This document shows, piece after piece, positions 25,024-35,453 of a DNA stretch of 64,000 nt; the first letter of the stretch is position 1, and the number at the start of each line of letters is the position of its first letter. Origin of the DNA: Lachnospiraceae bacterium. GTDB lineage: Bacteria; Bacillota; Clostridia; Lachnospirales; Lachnospiraceae. The stretch is from assembly GCA_015057425.1 (NCBI GenBank), contig SVEL01000007.1, forward strand, positions 84,337 to 148,336, given 5' to 3'. The position numbers were made by a program, and so were the translations under genes. The notes beneath the pieces are model-generated. The model did not search any database. It saw only the letters and a list, made by a program, of their open reading frames with translations, and was not told where the DNA came from.

Positions 25024-28000
25024 TTACTTTTTCTTCTTAATTATAAATATAACTGCCGCAGCTAAACCACCTGTTATAAGCGTTCCGCCTGCTATGGCAG
25101 GTATAACCCAACCATCAATTTCTGATTTATCATCTTTGTCTGAAACATTATGTTTGTTATTATTTTTGTCATTATTTTTGTCATTATTTTTATCGTTATT
25201 TTTATCATTATTTTTATCGTTGTTTTTATCATCAGAATCATTATTATCATCAGATGAATTATCTTTCGTAGTTTCTTCACCATTATTATCTGATTCTGTA
25301 TTTACCGTAGTTTCATCCGTAACTGTCGTATTTTTCTCTTCAGTATCCGGTTGTTCGATATTAGTCGTAGGTTCTTCCACTTTAACAGTCTTTCTGAATG
25401 TATAATAATTGGATATTGCATTGGTATAATTACCTGTATCGGTACCATCCTGATTTACAATATATTTTTTATTTGCATCCATTGCTCTGTACTGAACAAC
25501 ATTTGGTTTTCCTTTTTGTGTTGTAAGGGATGAATCCTTTATCTCAACAGTCGCTTTTCCGTTAGAAACCTTAGCTGTATAAATGTTAGTTCCGTTCACC
25601 TGGAATGATACATATTTTATGGCAGTATCATTAACTTTCACTGTCAATACAGTGTACCCGTCTTTTGAATCGGTGTCACATTTATCAGTTGTTATGTCTG
25701 TGCTTGTCTTATAATAACCCAATGATTTTCTAAGTGTTTCAACACTTTCAAACTGTTTATCCAACCAAGCAAGTCTCTTTGTTAAAAATGTTTTAATATG
25801 ATTATACTGGTCATTATATGACTGACCTGCCGTTGCACTAAATGCACCATTCCATCTGTTTGCATTGGCAAGTCCTGCACTTAAATTAAAATTATACATT
25901 GTTTTAATTTCACTTTTAACAATCGGCTCAAGGTATTTAGTTCTTACTTCATGATATCTTTCATATAGTTTCACAATAAAGTAAGGGTCTCTTATAAGCA
26001 TTCTGTTAAACTGTACTGTCTGATAGTACTGTTCATTCGCAAACCATTCATTGGTGGTCTGCCATGTTTCAGGTGCGTTGGTATCCTGCCCCATACTGTT
26101 ACCCCATGCCCAGTCAAAGTCCCATGTAGGTCCAAACACAATCTTTCCATCAGTATCTTTGTACATAAAGAAACTGTTTTTCATACAATCCCAGTTAAGT
26201 GAAAATTCACATATTAACATATTGTTTACAACAGAATCTACATCCACAAAATCAGAATAATGCCATCCGTCATATTTCGTAGAATTAAATGTATTTGTCT
26301 TATATGTAACTCCCTGACGGGTACTTGTTCCCCAGTCATACCAGCCTTTTGAATCAACCATATAATGTGTTTCGTCATTATGATATATAAAGTCTGTGGA
26401 ATGCATTGAATATTCCATAGCCTGTATATATTCCTTCAAATACTTTTCGAGAACAGGAAATGACGCATCACTTGAAGGTGTATTCATATAAATAGGCTGA
26501 TTATATGCAGTAAGAAGATTTGCCGAATCACCTACCCAGAAATCCATTTCCAAAAGAACACCGCCTGTTACTGACGGAACATCATTAAAATCAATATAAT
26601 CACCAAGGCTGAATGTACTTGTTTTTCCAAGCTTTTTAAGATAAGCAGACGTTATCTTGTGGGTATTACTTGTAATCCAGGAATAATTTGCCGTAAGTTC
26701 ATCATTTAATGCGTCTTTAACATCATCTTCCTGCGCCGCCGTAATAACTTTCTTACTTACAAGTTCTTTAGATATTGCTTTCGCCGCATCTTCTGCCAAT
26801 TCTTCCCAATCATATATATCTACTCTCGTGCTTCCTATACGAACATGTTCCGAAAACTCATACACACCCATATACTGACCATTATATATTAATGTAACCA
26901 GTTCCGAATCCATATAATCAAGTCCAAGATTTCCTGCCAGTCCCTGCAAAAGCTTGTTTCTCATAAGTGAAACATCAATACCGTTGGCAAGTAATACCCA
27001 GTGCTTACTCTTACCCATACCAAATAAACTTGTCTTAGAATCAAGTTTAACTTTAAATGGTTTCTTAGCAAGTCCTGATGTGGAATTACCACGTAGTTTT
27101 ATCTTTGCATCACCATTATACAACTCAGTTTCTGCATATCCGTCACCATATAATACAAACTTTGTATCAACATAATTTTCTTTTGTAATCGAGTTATATG
27201 ATGTTTCAGAATCAATATATAAAACAGGTAAAACAGAAAAATATCCCTTTGCCACACTATATGAACCGTCATTAAATGTAACCTTTAACTTTACTTCTTT
27301 TTCCACATCTTTTGATGAAGGTGCATAATTGGCAGAGCTTGAAACGAGTTTATTGTCTATATACCATTCATATTTTTTTACATTATCTTTTGATACTTTT
27401 TTAGTGTCAAATGTGTATGGTATATTTTTACCTTCTTTAATAATTCCTGATATACTTACTCCGCCTGCTATTTCCTTTGATTCAACTTTTGTAGAATTAT
27501 ATATTTCCTTAATCTGTGAAACTGTAAGAGCTTTATCATATATACATACATCATCAAACATTGCACATATATCAGGGTCATTATTCCATAAGGAATTACC
27601 GCCTATACAAACTGTATCTACACTGTTCTTTGAATTTGTTAAAAAGTCACCTATATATGCACCTGCATTACCATTTAACACGATGTCATGCATTAATACT
27701 CCGTCTAAATATACTCCTGTATATGATGATGAAATGGTAAATGTAACATAATGCCATCCGTTATCACTAAAGCACCCATATCTTGATGCTGTATCAAAAT
27801 AAGCATGACCTTCACTGTATGTATTATTAACACGGCCTATAAGGTTAACTCCAAGCTTTGTCATAGGATACTTATCCCATTTTGTAGAATCATAAGCTAC
27901 AAATAAGTCAACCCATTCTGATGGTTGCCAGGCTTCTATGGCAACATTTTTTGTATCAATTTTAACCCAGAAACCTATTGTGAATTCTCCTGAAGTTATG

Positions 28001-28317
28001 CCTGCCGACATTGTGTTGGAAGGTAATTTTAAGTAATTTTCACGTACACTTACAGCATAGATATCTTTTGCATGATTATAAAATACATTTCCTCTTTCCG
28101 AGTCATTAGTATACTCACCCGCACCTATAATCAATGCATTCTTAATATTCTTGTTAGAGCCTGTATTAGTTGCACCTTTTCCATTGGTATCTTCAAACTC
28201 ATATTTAACCACCGGTTCCGGCACTGCACCTATTGCCGGAACATTAAATACAACTGTAGGTACGAAGATAAAAAATCCAGCAGATATTAGTTTAGTAAAT
28301 ATTTTCTTTAATCCCAT
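25024..28317 (-). CDS. LamG/CotH-kinase surface protein with C-terminal anchor
   Basis: CotH-type kinases phosphorylate spore coat proteins in Bacillus. The protein has about 1,097 residues. A signal peptide covers about 1-31. A LamG/concanavalin-like domain spans about 45-280 and a CotH domain about 365-790, with LRGNSTSGLAKKPFKVK, YNGQYMGVYEFSEHV and the metal-site-like PTWDFDWAWG. A beta-rich module follows, then an Asn/Asp/Lys repeat stalk and a membrane helix with KKKK tail. This is a wall-displayed architecture. The ATG at 28317 has GGAG upstream. The substrate is unknown. Confidence 0.8.
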   Translation of the reverse strand: MGLKKIFTKLISAGFFIFVPTVVFNVPAIGAVPEPVVKYEFEDTNGKGATNTGSNKNIKNALIIGAGEYTNDSERGNVFYNHAKDIYAVSVRENYLKLPSNTMSAGITSGEFTIGFWVKIDTKNVAIEAWQPSEWVDLFVAYDSTKWDKYPMTKLGVNLIGRVNNTYSEGHAYFDTASRYGCFSDNGWHYVTFTISSSYTGVYLDGVLMHDIVLNGNAGAYIGDFLTNSKNSVDTVCIGGNSLWNNDPDICAMFDDVCIYDKALTVSQIKEIYNSTKVESKEIAGGVSISGIIKEGKNIPYTFDTKKVSKDNVKKYEWYIDNKLVSSSANYAPSSKDVEKEVKLKVTFNDGSYSVAKGYFSVLPVLYIDSETSYNSITKENYVDTKFVLYGDGYAETELYNGDAKIKLRGNSTSGLAKKPFKVKLDSKTSLFGMGKSKHWVLLANGIDVSLMRNKLLQGLAGNLGLDYMDSELVTLIYNGQYMGVYEFSEHVRIGSTRVDIYDWEELAEDAAKAISKELVSKKVITAAQEDDVKDALNDELTANYSWITSNTHKITSAYLKKLGKTSTFSLGDYIDFNDVPSVTGGVLLEMDFWVGDSANLLTAYNQPIYMNTPSSDASFPVLEKYLKEYIQAMEYSMHSTDFIYHNDETHYMVDSKGWYDWGTSTRQGVTYKTNTFNSTKYDGWHYSDFVDVDSVVNNMLICEFSLNWDCMKNSFFMYKDTDGKIVFGPTWDFDWAWGNSMGQDTNAPETWQTTNEWFANEQYYQTVQFNRMLIRDPYFIVKLYERYHEVRTKYLEPIVKSEIKTMYNFNLSAGLANANRWNGAFSATAGQSYNDQYNHIKTFLTKRLAWLDKQFESVETLRKSLGYYKTSTDITTDKCDTDSKDGYTVLTVKVNDTAIKYVSFQVNGTNIYTAKVSNGKATVEIKDSSLTTQKGKPNVVQYRAMDANKKYIVNQDGTDTGNYTNAISNYYTFRKTVKVEEPTTNIEQPDTEEKNTTVTDETTVNTESDNNGEETTKDNSSDDNNDSDDKNNDKNNDKNNDKNNDKNNDKNNNKHNVSDKDDKSEIDGWVIPAIAGGTLITGGLAAAVIFIIKKKK
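25157..25232 (-). repeat. 12-bp tandem repeat coding (Asn-Asn-Asp-Lys)n
   Basis: About six units with variants of TTATTTTTGTCA encode a KNND-type low-complexity stalk just before the membrane anchor of the CotH protein. Copy number is likely to vary between strains. Confidence 0.8.
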
Positions 28318-28361
28318 AAAGTTCTCCAATCCAAAGTAATATAATCTTCTCTTTTGTTATA

Positions 28362-30416
28362 CTATAAGTTTATTTTATTTAAATACATCATTGCTATTTC
28401 AGATGCTTTTTCATATATCAGCCCATATTCTTCTTTATCAACATCTGTTTCTATGTTCTTCGCATCATCAGATGCAAGTTTCAATGTTTCAGAATCATTA
28501 AATATATCTCCTATTTTAAATTCAAAATCACCACTTTGTCTGATTCCGAACAAATCACCGGGACCACGTAATTTTAAATCTTCCGATGCAATATAAAATC
28601 CGTCGTTTGAACGTTCAAGTATCTTAAGCTTATTAAGAGAATCCGGATTCTTTGTTGTACATATAAACATACAATATGACTGCGCATTTCCACGGCCCAC
28701 GCGACCGCGTATCTGATGCAGGCCCGCAAGTCCGAATCGTTCTGCATTTTCTACAAGCATAACTGTTGCATTAGGTACATTTACCCCAACTTCTATAACT
28801 GTTGTAGATACAAGAACATCTATTTTCCCTTCTGAAAACCGTTCCATAATTGCATTTTTATCTGATGCTTTCATCTTCCCGTGGAGATATTCCACTGAAA
28901 TATTATCACCAAATCTATCTTTAAGAAGTTTTGAATAACTGATAACATCTTCCGATTCAATCATATCACTTTCATCAACCATCGGACAAATGACATATGC
29001 CTGATGACCTGCTTTAACTTCCTTTTCGATGAAATTATATGCCTTTTCCCTGAAAGATGTATCCATAACACAGTTTTTAACAGGTAATCTGTCTGCCGGT
29101 AATGTATCAATAATGGAAATATCCAAATCACCATACAATATTATGGCAAGTGTTCTCGGAATAGGCGTTGCACTCATAACAAGAATATGCGGATAGCTTC
29201 CTTTACAGGAGAACACTTCTCTTTGCTTAACACCAAATCTGTGTTGTTCATCCGTTATAACAAGTGCAAGATTATTATATGTAACATTATCCTGTATCAA
29301 AGCATGTGTGCCGATAACAATATCAGCTTTACAGCTTTCAATAAGGGCTTTCGCATCCTTTTTCTGTTTTGCAGACATTGAACCTGTAAGAAGAACAATA
29401 CATAGTCCAAGATTATTGTCATCTATCATTTTAGATATACTTAAATAATGTTGTCTTGCAAGAACTTCCGTAGGCGCCATAAGTGCACCCTGATAACCTG
29501 ACAAAGCCGTATTAAGAAGTGCCAACACGGCTACTATTGTCTTGCCGCATCCGACATCTCCCTGAATGAGCCTGTTCATCATCTTTTTCCCTGACATATC
29601 TGACATGATTTCATTATACACCTTAAGCTGTGAATCTGTAAGTGTAAAAGGAAGATTTTCAATAAAATTCTTCGTTTTTTCAGACTCTGTAATTATGTAA
29701 TTATTTTCTATATAATCATCATGTTCCTTAAACCGTTTTAATGCTATGATAAACATTAAAAATTCTTCATATGCAAGACGTCTTCTTGCCTCATAAAGTT
29801 CATCATAATTCTTTGGAAAATGAATCATTTTTAATGCCTGACTATATGATACAAATCTGTTTTTTTCAATATATGATGATGGAACAATATCCTTAACCGA
29901 AAGGTTGTACTTAGGATTATCACAGTCATCAAGAACTGTATGCATATATTTAATAATTGCATTGTTGGTAAGGCCTTCCGTCTTTTTATACACAGGCTGC
30001 ATTTCGTGCATTTTCTTACTGTAAGTTTCATCAGTAAAGATTTCCGGATGTTCAAGTGTACACATCTTACCCTTAGATACTTTTCCTCTAAATATATAAA
30101 CGTCGCCTATATGTAAAGAATTCCTAAGATATGGTGCATTGAACCATGTTGCCTGAAACAACGTGCCTTCTATATCTTTAAGAGTTGCCGTTAAAATCTT
30201 AAGATTTTTTACAACCTTAATACTTCCTGCTTTCACAACCGTTGCTTTGACAGATACAGTAAGCCTGTTATCAATTTTAGAAATTGGTACAGGTTCTTCA
30301 TATATACTGTAATTTATAGGAAAATGATGAATCAAATCATCAGGTGAATAAATATTTAATTTTTCAAACAGAATGGCTGTTTTATCGCCAATCCCTTTTA
30401 TTTCTTTTAAATTCAT
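28362..30416 (-). CDS. recG: ATP-dependent DNA helicase RecG
   Basis: RecG remodels stalled forks and branched DNA. The 684-residue protein has an N-terminal wedge/OB domain and the superfamily II motifs: Walker A GDVGCGKT, DEQH box, SATPIPRTL, and motif VI QIRGRVGRG. Length is normal. It follows the fakA-like gene, as in many Firmicutes; the ribosome binding site is weak and a terminator-like hairpin lies just upstream. Confidence 0.97.
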   Translation of the reverse strand: MNLKEIKGIGDKTAILFEKLNIYSPDDLIHHFPINYSIYEEPVPISKIDNRLTVSVKATVVKAGSIKVVKNLKILTATLKDIEGTLFQATWFNAPYLRNSLHIGDVYIFRGKVSKGKMCTLEHPEIFTDETYSKKMHEMQPVYKKTEGLTNNAIIKYMHTVLDDCDNPKYNLSVKDIVPSSYIEKNRFVSYSQALKMIHFPKNYDELYEARRRLAYEEFLMFIIALKRFKEHDDYIENNYIITESEKTKNFIENLPFTLTDSQLKVYNEIMSDMSGKKMMNRLIQGDVGCGKTIVAVLALLNTALSGYQGALMAPTEVLARQHYLSISKMIDDNNLGLCIVLLTGSMSAKQKKDAKALIESCKADIVIGTHALIQDNVTYNNLALVITDEQHRFGVKQREVFSCKGSYPHILVMSATPIPRTLAIILYGDLDISIIDTLPADRLPVKNCVMDTSFREKAYNFIEKEVKAGHQAYVICPMVDESDMIESEDVISYSKLLKDRFGDNISVEYLHGKMKASDKNAIMERFSEGKIDVLVSTTVIEVGVNVPNATVMLVENAERFGLAGLHQIRGRVGRGNAQSYCMFICTTKNPDSLNKLKILERSNDGFYIASEDLKLRGPGDLFGIRQSGDFEFKIGDIFNDSETLKLASDDAKNIETDVDKEEYGLIYEKASEIAMMYLNKINL

Positions 30417-30424
30417 ATTTCACT

Positions 30425-30473
30425 AAAACAAAAGCTCCCAAAAAGCCGGCACAAACCGACTGTTTAGAAGCTT
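30425..30473 (-). terminator. Terminator or attenuator between fakA-like and recG
   Basis: On the minus strand a two-part stem (AAGCTTC/GGGAGCTT and AGTCGG/CCGGCT) is followed by TTTGTTTT. The recG start lies 9 bases downstream, so recG may receive only partial read-through. Confidence 0.55.
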
Positions 30474-30484
30474 ATATAATCATC

Positions 30485-32161
30485 TTATTCTTCTACCGAT
30501 ACAACATAGTAGTAAATTGGCTGTCCGCCATAATTTACTTCAATATCAAGACCGGTTAATTCATTTTCAAGAACTTCTGCCAATGCATTAGCATCATCCT
30601 CTGATACATCTGCACCATAGTAAATGCTTATTAATGCTGAATCATCATCAACAAGTGTCTTGATAAGTTCTACAGTTGTTGCAGAAATGTCCTGACCAAC
30701 TGCCATAATACCCTTGTCACCAATACCCATAATGTCGTTTTCTTTGATTTCTTTATCATCAATCACTGTATCTCTTACGGCATAAGTAACCTGTCCTGAC
30801 TTAACTTTCTTCATCTCTGCTGTCATAGCAGCTTCATTTTCCTCAGGAGACTTATTAGGTATAAAATTAATAATAGCTGTAATACCCTGTGGTACAGTAG
30901 CTGAAGGAATAACAATTATATTCTTATCCTTTGTAAGACTCTTAGCCTGCTGTGCTGCAAGAAGAATATTCTTATTATTTGGGAAAACGAAAATATTATC
31001 TGCATTAACCTTTTCAATAGCATTAAGCACATCTTCCGTACTTGGGTTCATAGTCTGACCGCCTTCAATAATGTAGTCAACACCTAAACCTGTGAAAATT
31101 TCATTAATACCATCACCTATTGATACAGATATAAATCCATAATCTTTTCTCGGCTCATTTTTCTTAGCTGCCTCAGCTTCTTTTGCTGCTGTCTTCTCAG
31201 CTTCCATAATAACTCTTTCATGATGTTCTTCTCTCATGTTATCAATCTTCATACTTGTAAGTGAACCGTATGTTAATGCTCTCTGAATAGCAAGACCGGG
31301 ATCATTTGTATGAACATGAACCTTTACTATATCATCATCGGATACAACTACAATAGAATCACCGATTGACTCAAGGTATGCCTTAAATTCAGATTCTGTC
31401 TGCATAGTGTATTCTTTTTCAAGCATAATAATAAATTCGGTACAGTAACCAAACTTAATGTCAACTTCTTCTAATTCTACAGATGAAGATGCGCCTGCTG
31501 ATACAGATTTTGATGAACCGCCACCTATACTAAAGTCAGTTGTCTTACCAAGGAATGCATCAAAAGCTCCTTTAACAACAACCATAAGACCCTGTCCGCC
31601 TGAGTCAACAACACCTGCCTGTTTTAATACAGGAAGCATTTCCGGTGTCTGACTTAATACATAATCACCATGCTTAATAACTTCTTCAATAAAAACTGCT
31701 ATATCGTCTGTTGACATAGCCATCTCTGACGCCTTGTCAGACATACCTTTAGCAACAGTAAGTATAGTTCCTTCCTTTGGTTTCATAACAGCTTTATAAG
31801 CTGTTTCAACAGCTCTTTCCATAGCTGATGCCAAAATAGTTGTAGTAATCTCGTCGTATTCTCGTATTTCCTTTGTGAAACCTCTAAAAAGCTGTGAAAG
31901 GATAACACCTGAATTTCCTCTTGCTCCTCTAAGTGAGCCTGAAGAAATTGCTTTTGCAAGAGTCATCATATCAGGATTTTCCATGCTTTCAACTTCTCTT
32001 GCTGCCGCCATTATAGTAAGCGTCATGTTTGTACCTGTATCACCATCCGGAACAGGGAAAACGTTGAGCTCATTAATCCATTCTTTCTTTGATTCAAGAT
32101 TTTTCGCGCCGGCCAAAAACATCTTTCTGAGCATGTTGCCGTCTATGCTTGTTTTAACCAC
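30485..32161 (-). CDS. DAK2 domain fatty-acid kinase-like protein (FakA/YloV)
   Basis: FakA phosphorylates fatty acids held by a DegV-type FakB. The 558-residue protein has the DAK2 nucleotide-binding motif PVPDGDTGTNM near 36-46, whose Asp residues bind Mg, with further GARGNSGVILSQ and DSGGQGL motifs. A middle domain and C-terminal DegV-like domain follow. The start is GTG at 32161 with AGGAGG 10 bases upstream. It lies between asp23-like and recG, the standard Firmicutes order. No fakB is in the window. Confidence 0.88.
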   Translation of the reverse strand: MVKTSIDGNMLRKMFLAGAKNLESKKEWINELNVFPVPDGDTGTNMTLTIMAAAREVESMENPDMMTLAKAISSGSLRGARGNSGVILSQLFRGFTKEIREYDEITTTILASAMERAVETAYKAVMKPKEGTILTVAKGMSDKASEMAMSTDDIAVFIEEVIKHGDYVLSQTPEMLPVLKQAGVVDSGGQGLMVVVKGAFDAFLGKTTDFSIGGGSSKSVSAGASSSVELEEVDIKFGYCTEFIIMLEKEYTMQTESEFKAYLESIGDSIVVVSDDDIVKVHVHTNDPGLAIQRALTYGSLTSMKIDNMREEHHERVIMEAEKTAAKEAEAAKKNEPRKDYGFISVSIGDGINEIFTGLGVDYIIEGGQTMNPSTEDVLNAIEKVNADNIFVFPNNKNILLAAQQAKSLTKDKNIIVIPSATVPQGITAIINFIPNKSPEENEAAMTAEMKKVKSGQVTYAVRDTVIDDKEIKENDIMGIGDKGIMAVGQDISATTVELIKTLVDDDSALISIYYGADVSEDDANALAEVLENELTGLDIEVNYGGQPIYYYVVSVEE

Positions 32162-32189
32162 TTTCTTGGTCCTCCTTAATGTACGATAA

Positions 32190-32549
32190 TTAGTCGATTA
32201 CTCGAACACCTTCAACTATAACATTTATCTTGGAAACTTTTAATCCCGTGAAGTCTTCAACCTTATACTTAACATTTGATACAAGGTTATCCGCAACCGC
32301 AGATATGCTTACGCCGTATGATACAATAACGTGAAAATCAATAGTAAGTTCATTCTTTTCACCAAATGTAACATCTATACCCTTTGTAAGACTATCCTTT
32401 TTTAATAATTTAACAATACCATCTGCGACACTTACTGAAGCCATACCTACGATACCAAAACATTCTATCGCTGTTGTTCCTGCATATTTAGCAATAACTG
32501 CTTCATCGATTAATACTTCGCCATATTCAGTATTCATTTTACCCTTCAT
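32190..32549 (-). CDS. Asp23/Gls24 family envelope stress protein (YloU-like)
   Basis: The 119-residue protein has the Asp23 fold signatures YAGTTAIECFGIVGMA and DFHVIVSYGVSISAVADNL, ending VEGVRVID. Family members help maintain the envelope. YloU sits beside fakA in most Firmicutes. I place the start at ATG 32549; ATG 32537 is also possible. Confidence 0.88.
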   Translation of the reverse strand: MKGKMNTEYGEVLIDEAVIAKYAGTTAIECFGIVGMASVSVADGIVKLLKKDSLTKGIDVTFGEKNELTIDFHVIVSYGVSISAVADNLVSNVKYKVEDFTGLKVSKINVIVEGVRVID

Positions 32550-32686
32550 ACAAAAATACCTGCCTTTCTGTATCCTATATAATTTGCATTTAGGCATACT
32601 TTTATCCCATTTTGTGTATTATAACATTAATTTTTGCAAAAGGAAAGTTTTTTATAAAACATTTTATAACTTTTTAAATAAATCTA

Positions 32687-32715
32687 TTGCAAAATCTAAC
32701 TTCTTCTGCTAAAAT
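32687..32715 (+). promoter_or_regulatory. Promoter of rpmB
   Basis: TTGCAA (32687-32692), a 17-base spacer and TAAAAT (32710-32715), 56 bases before the ATG. A divergent TATAAT at 32623-32618 probably serves the asp23-like operon. Confidence 0.55.
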
Positions 32716-32771
32716 ATCTTTTGTTGCTGTTTTGAGCACAACAAACCAATCAGATATAAGGAGGTGCAATC

Positions 32772-32957
32772 ATGGCAAAATGTGCAATTTGTAACAAAGC
32801 CGCTCATTTTGGTAATGCTGTGAGCCATTCTCATAGAAGATCAAATAAGATGTGGAAGGCTAATGTTAAGTCAGTTAAGGTTAAAGTTAACGGTATGGCA
32901 AAGAAGATGTATGTATGTACTTCATGCTTAAAGTCAGGCGCTGTTGAAAGAGCTTAA
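32772..32957 (+). CDS. rpmB: 50S ribosomal protein L28
   Basis: The 61-residue protein has the L28 core with two CxxC pairs (CAIC at 4-7 and CTSC near 52-55), so it is the zinc-binding C+ form. AAGGAGG precedes the ATG. It is divergent from the asp23/fakA/recG genes, as in many Firmicutes. Confidence 0.97.
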   Translation: MAKCAICNKAAHFGNAVSHSHRRSNKMWKANVKSVKVKVNGMAKKMYVCTSCLKSGAVERA

Positions 32958-32998
32958 TTATTAATTGAGATAATTTGAAATTCGAATTTTAAATGCAT

Positions 32999-33030
32999 TA
33001 AAAAAGACTATCGTATGATAGTCTTTTTTC
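32999..33030. terminator. Bidirectional terminator between rpmB and metH
   Basis: GACTATC-GTAT-GATAGTC is flanked by A6 on the left and T6 on the right, so it serves both convergent transcripts. Confidence 0.92.
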
Positions 33031-33031
33031 T

Positions 33032-35425
33032 TTAGTCAAATATCAATTTCGCAACATCTACTGCTCTTTTTGCATCCTTGGCATAATAGTCAGCTCCGAT
33101 TTTCATAGCATAATCTTCTGTAAGCACAGCTCCGCCTACCATGATTTTACAATCCAACTTATTTTCTTTAACAAGCTTTATTGTTTCTTCCATAGAACAA
33201 AGTGTCGTTGTCATAAGTGCAGATAATGCAACTGCACCTGCATTATATTTTTTCGCAGCTTCAACAACCTTTTCTGCCGGAACATCTTTACCAAGGTCAA
33301 TAACTTTGTATCCGTAGTTTTCAAGAAGAACTTTTACGATATTTTTTCCTATATCATGGATGTCTCCTTTAACCGTACATATAACAACAGTTCCTTTATT
33401 TACATCTTCTGAATTTTCACTTGTCATCAGAACTTTTATTTCATCAAAGCATATACCTGCAGCATTTGCCGAAAGTATAAGCTGTGGAAGGAATATTTTA
33501 CCCGTTTCAAATAAAGTACCTGTTTTATCAAGTGCCGGTATCAATACGTTGTTGATTATATCCATCGGTTCATTATCTTTAAGTAAAAGCTTAATCAATG
33601 TCTGACTTTGTTCTTTCAGACCTTTACAAATGGAATCAACAAGAGCTTCCCTACGGCTTTCATTGCTATATTCTGAAAAATCAATATTGGTATTTGCCGT
33701 TCTTTTATCGGTCTCGATTTTATTATTTTCAGAAAATTCAATATAATCAATTGAATTTTTATCAATATCAGCAAGAACTTTGTATGCTTTTACGGATTCC
33801 ATCATTGCAAGATTATTAGGATTAATTATTGCAAAATCAAGTCCGCTTAATAATGCCATCGTAAAAAATGTTCTGTTTATCAGTTCTCTGTTTGGCAAAC
33901 CAAATGAAATATTTGACACACCAAGCACTGTTTTAACACCGTATTTTTCTTTAATTATCTTTATGGCTTCGAGAGTTTTTAGTACATTTTCCTGCTCTGC
34001 TGATGCAGTAAGTGTAAGACAGTCAATTATAATCTTATCACGTGAAATGCCGTACGCTTCTGCTGTTTTTATAATCTTATCGGCGATTTCAACTCTTTTT
34101 TCGACTGTCTTTGGAACGCCGTCTTCATCAAGCGTAAGCCCAACTACCATGGCGCCATATTTAGAAACAATCGGAAGCAATGCTTTTAATGAATCATCTT
34201 CACCATTTACCGAATTCAATATAGGAATACCGTCATATCTTCTGAGTGCATTTTCAACAACTTCAGGATTAGTTGAATCTATTTGTAACGGTATGTCAAG
34301 AATGCCCTGAATTTCTTCCATTACGGTAATCATCATTTCCTTTTCATCAATTCCCGGCAGACCGACATTTACATCGAGAATGTCTGCACCTGCATCAGTC
34401 TGTTCCAATGCCTGTTTTAATATATAATCAATATTGTGATTTAATAAAGCTTCTTTAAAAAGTTTCTTTCCCGTAGGATTTATTCTTTCACCGATTATTC
34501 TCGGTTCATCAGCAAAAACAACCTTTGTCTGACTGCATACTGCAACCGGTATATTCTTTCTGTCCGGATGTACAAAATCAGTATCGGCAAACTTTTTCTT
34601 TAATGCACATATGAATTCAGGGGTTGTTCCACAGCATCCGCCAAAAAACTTAACGCCGTAGTTATTGATTTTAGACATAACATCAGCAAATTCTTCTGCC
34701 GAAATATTATATTCATTTGTTTCAGGGTCAGGCAGCCCTGCATTTGGTTTTAATACAAGAGGTAAATTAGTGTATTTACCTAACTCTTCTATAAAAGGAA
34801 TAAGTTCAACCGGTCCAAGTGAGCAGTTAAAACCTATAGCATCTGCCCCAAGTCCCGTAAGTGTATATGCCATTGAAGGAATTGTACAGCCTGTAAATGT
34901 TCTTCCGTTTTTTTCCAAAGACATTGTACATATAACCGGTAAGTCTGAATTTTCTTTAACTGCAAGCAATGCAGCTTTCATTTCAGCAAGATTTGTCATT
35001 GTTTCAATTACAACAACATCTGCTTCTTTACCTGCCAATACAATTTCTTTAAAAACATCATAAGCCACATCAAAATCAAGGTCTCCTACAGGTTTTAACA
35101 TTCTTCCTATGGGTCCTATGTCAAGCGCAACCAGACAATCGGTTCCTTTTACAGCTACCCTTGCATTACTGATTGCAGCTTTTACAATATCTGAAACACT
35201 ATACTGTGTCTTTTCAAATTTAAATCTGTTTGCACCAAAAGTATTTGCATATATAATATTTGAACCGGCATCAACATACATTTTATGAATACTTGTAACA
35301 ACTTCACTTTCTGTTATATTGAAAAGTTCAGGAATTTCCCCAAGTTTAAGACCGGCGCGCTGAAGCATTGTTCCCATTCCGCCATCAAGAATTATATAAT
35401 CTTTTTTAAGTAATTCATTAAACAT
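33032..35425 (-). CDS. metH: Cobalamin-dependent methionine synthase, short form without activation domain
   Basis: MetH transfers a methyl group from methyl-tetrahydrofolate to homocysteine through B12. The 797-residue protein has a homocysteine-binding barrel (about 1-290, zinc Cys in GFNCSLGP and GGCCGTTPE), a pterin-binding barrel (about 310-560, IGERINPTGKK and DVNVGLPG), and a B12 cap plus Rossmann domain (about 595-797) with the DxHxxG motif GDIHDIGKNIV. The C-terminal SAM-dependent reactivation domain of E. coli MetH is absent and is supplied by the preceding gene. Confidence 0.95.
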   Translation of the reverse strand: MFNELLKKDYIILDGGMGTMLQRAGLKLGEIPELFNITESEVVTSIHKMYVDAGSNIIYANTFGANRFKFEKTQYSVSDIVKAAISNARVAVKGTDCLVALDIGPIGRMLKPVGDLDFDVAYDVFKEIVLAGKEADVVVIETMTNLAEMKAALLAVKENSDLPVICTMSLEKNGRTFTGCTIPSMAYTLTGLGADAIGFNCSLGPVELIPFIEELGKYTNLPLVLKPNAGLPDPETNEYNISAEEFADVMSKINNYGVKFFGGCCGTTPEFICALKKKFADTDFVHPDRKNIPVAVCSQTKVVFADEPRIIGERINPTGKKLFKEALLNHNIDYILKQALEQTDAGADILDVNVGLPGIDEKEMMITVMEEIQGILDIPLQIDSTNPEVVENALRRYDGIPILNSVNGEDDSLKALLPIVSKYGAMVVGLTLDEDGVPKTVEKRVEIADKIIKTAEAYGISRDKIIIDCLTLTASAEQENVLKTLEAIKIIKEKYGVKTVLGVSNISFGLPNRELINRTFFTMALLSGLDFAIINPNNLAMMESVKAYKVLADIDKNSIDYIEFSENNKIETDKRTANTNIDFSEYSNESRREALVDSICKGLKEQSQTLIKLLLKDNEPMDIINNVLIPALDKTGTLFETGKIFLPQLILSANAAGICFDEIKVLMTSENSEDVNKGTVVICTVKGDIHDIGKNIVKVLLENYGYKVIDLGKDVPAEKVVEAAKKYNAGAVALSALMTTTLCSMEETIKLVKENKLDCKIMVGGAVLTEDYAMKIGADYYAKDAKRAVDVAKLIFD

Positions 35426-35453
35426 ATATTGTTATCCTTTCAAAATACATTTC

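Noticed and set aside
25094..25405. Plus-strand open frame of Leu/Phe/Ser repeats
   Set aside because: It is antisense to the Asn/Asp/Lys repeat stalk of the CotH protein, lacks a ribosome binding site and is a product of low complexity.
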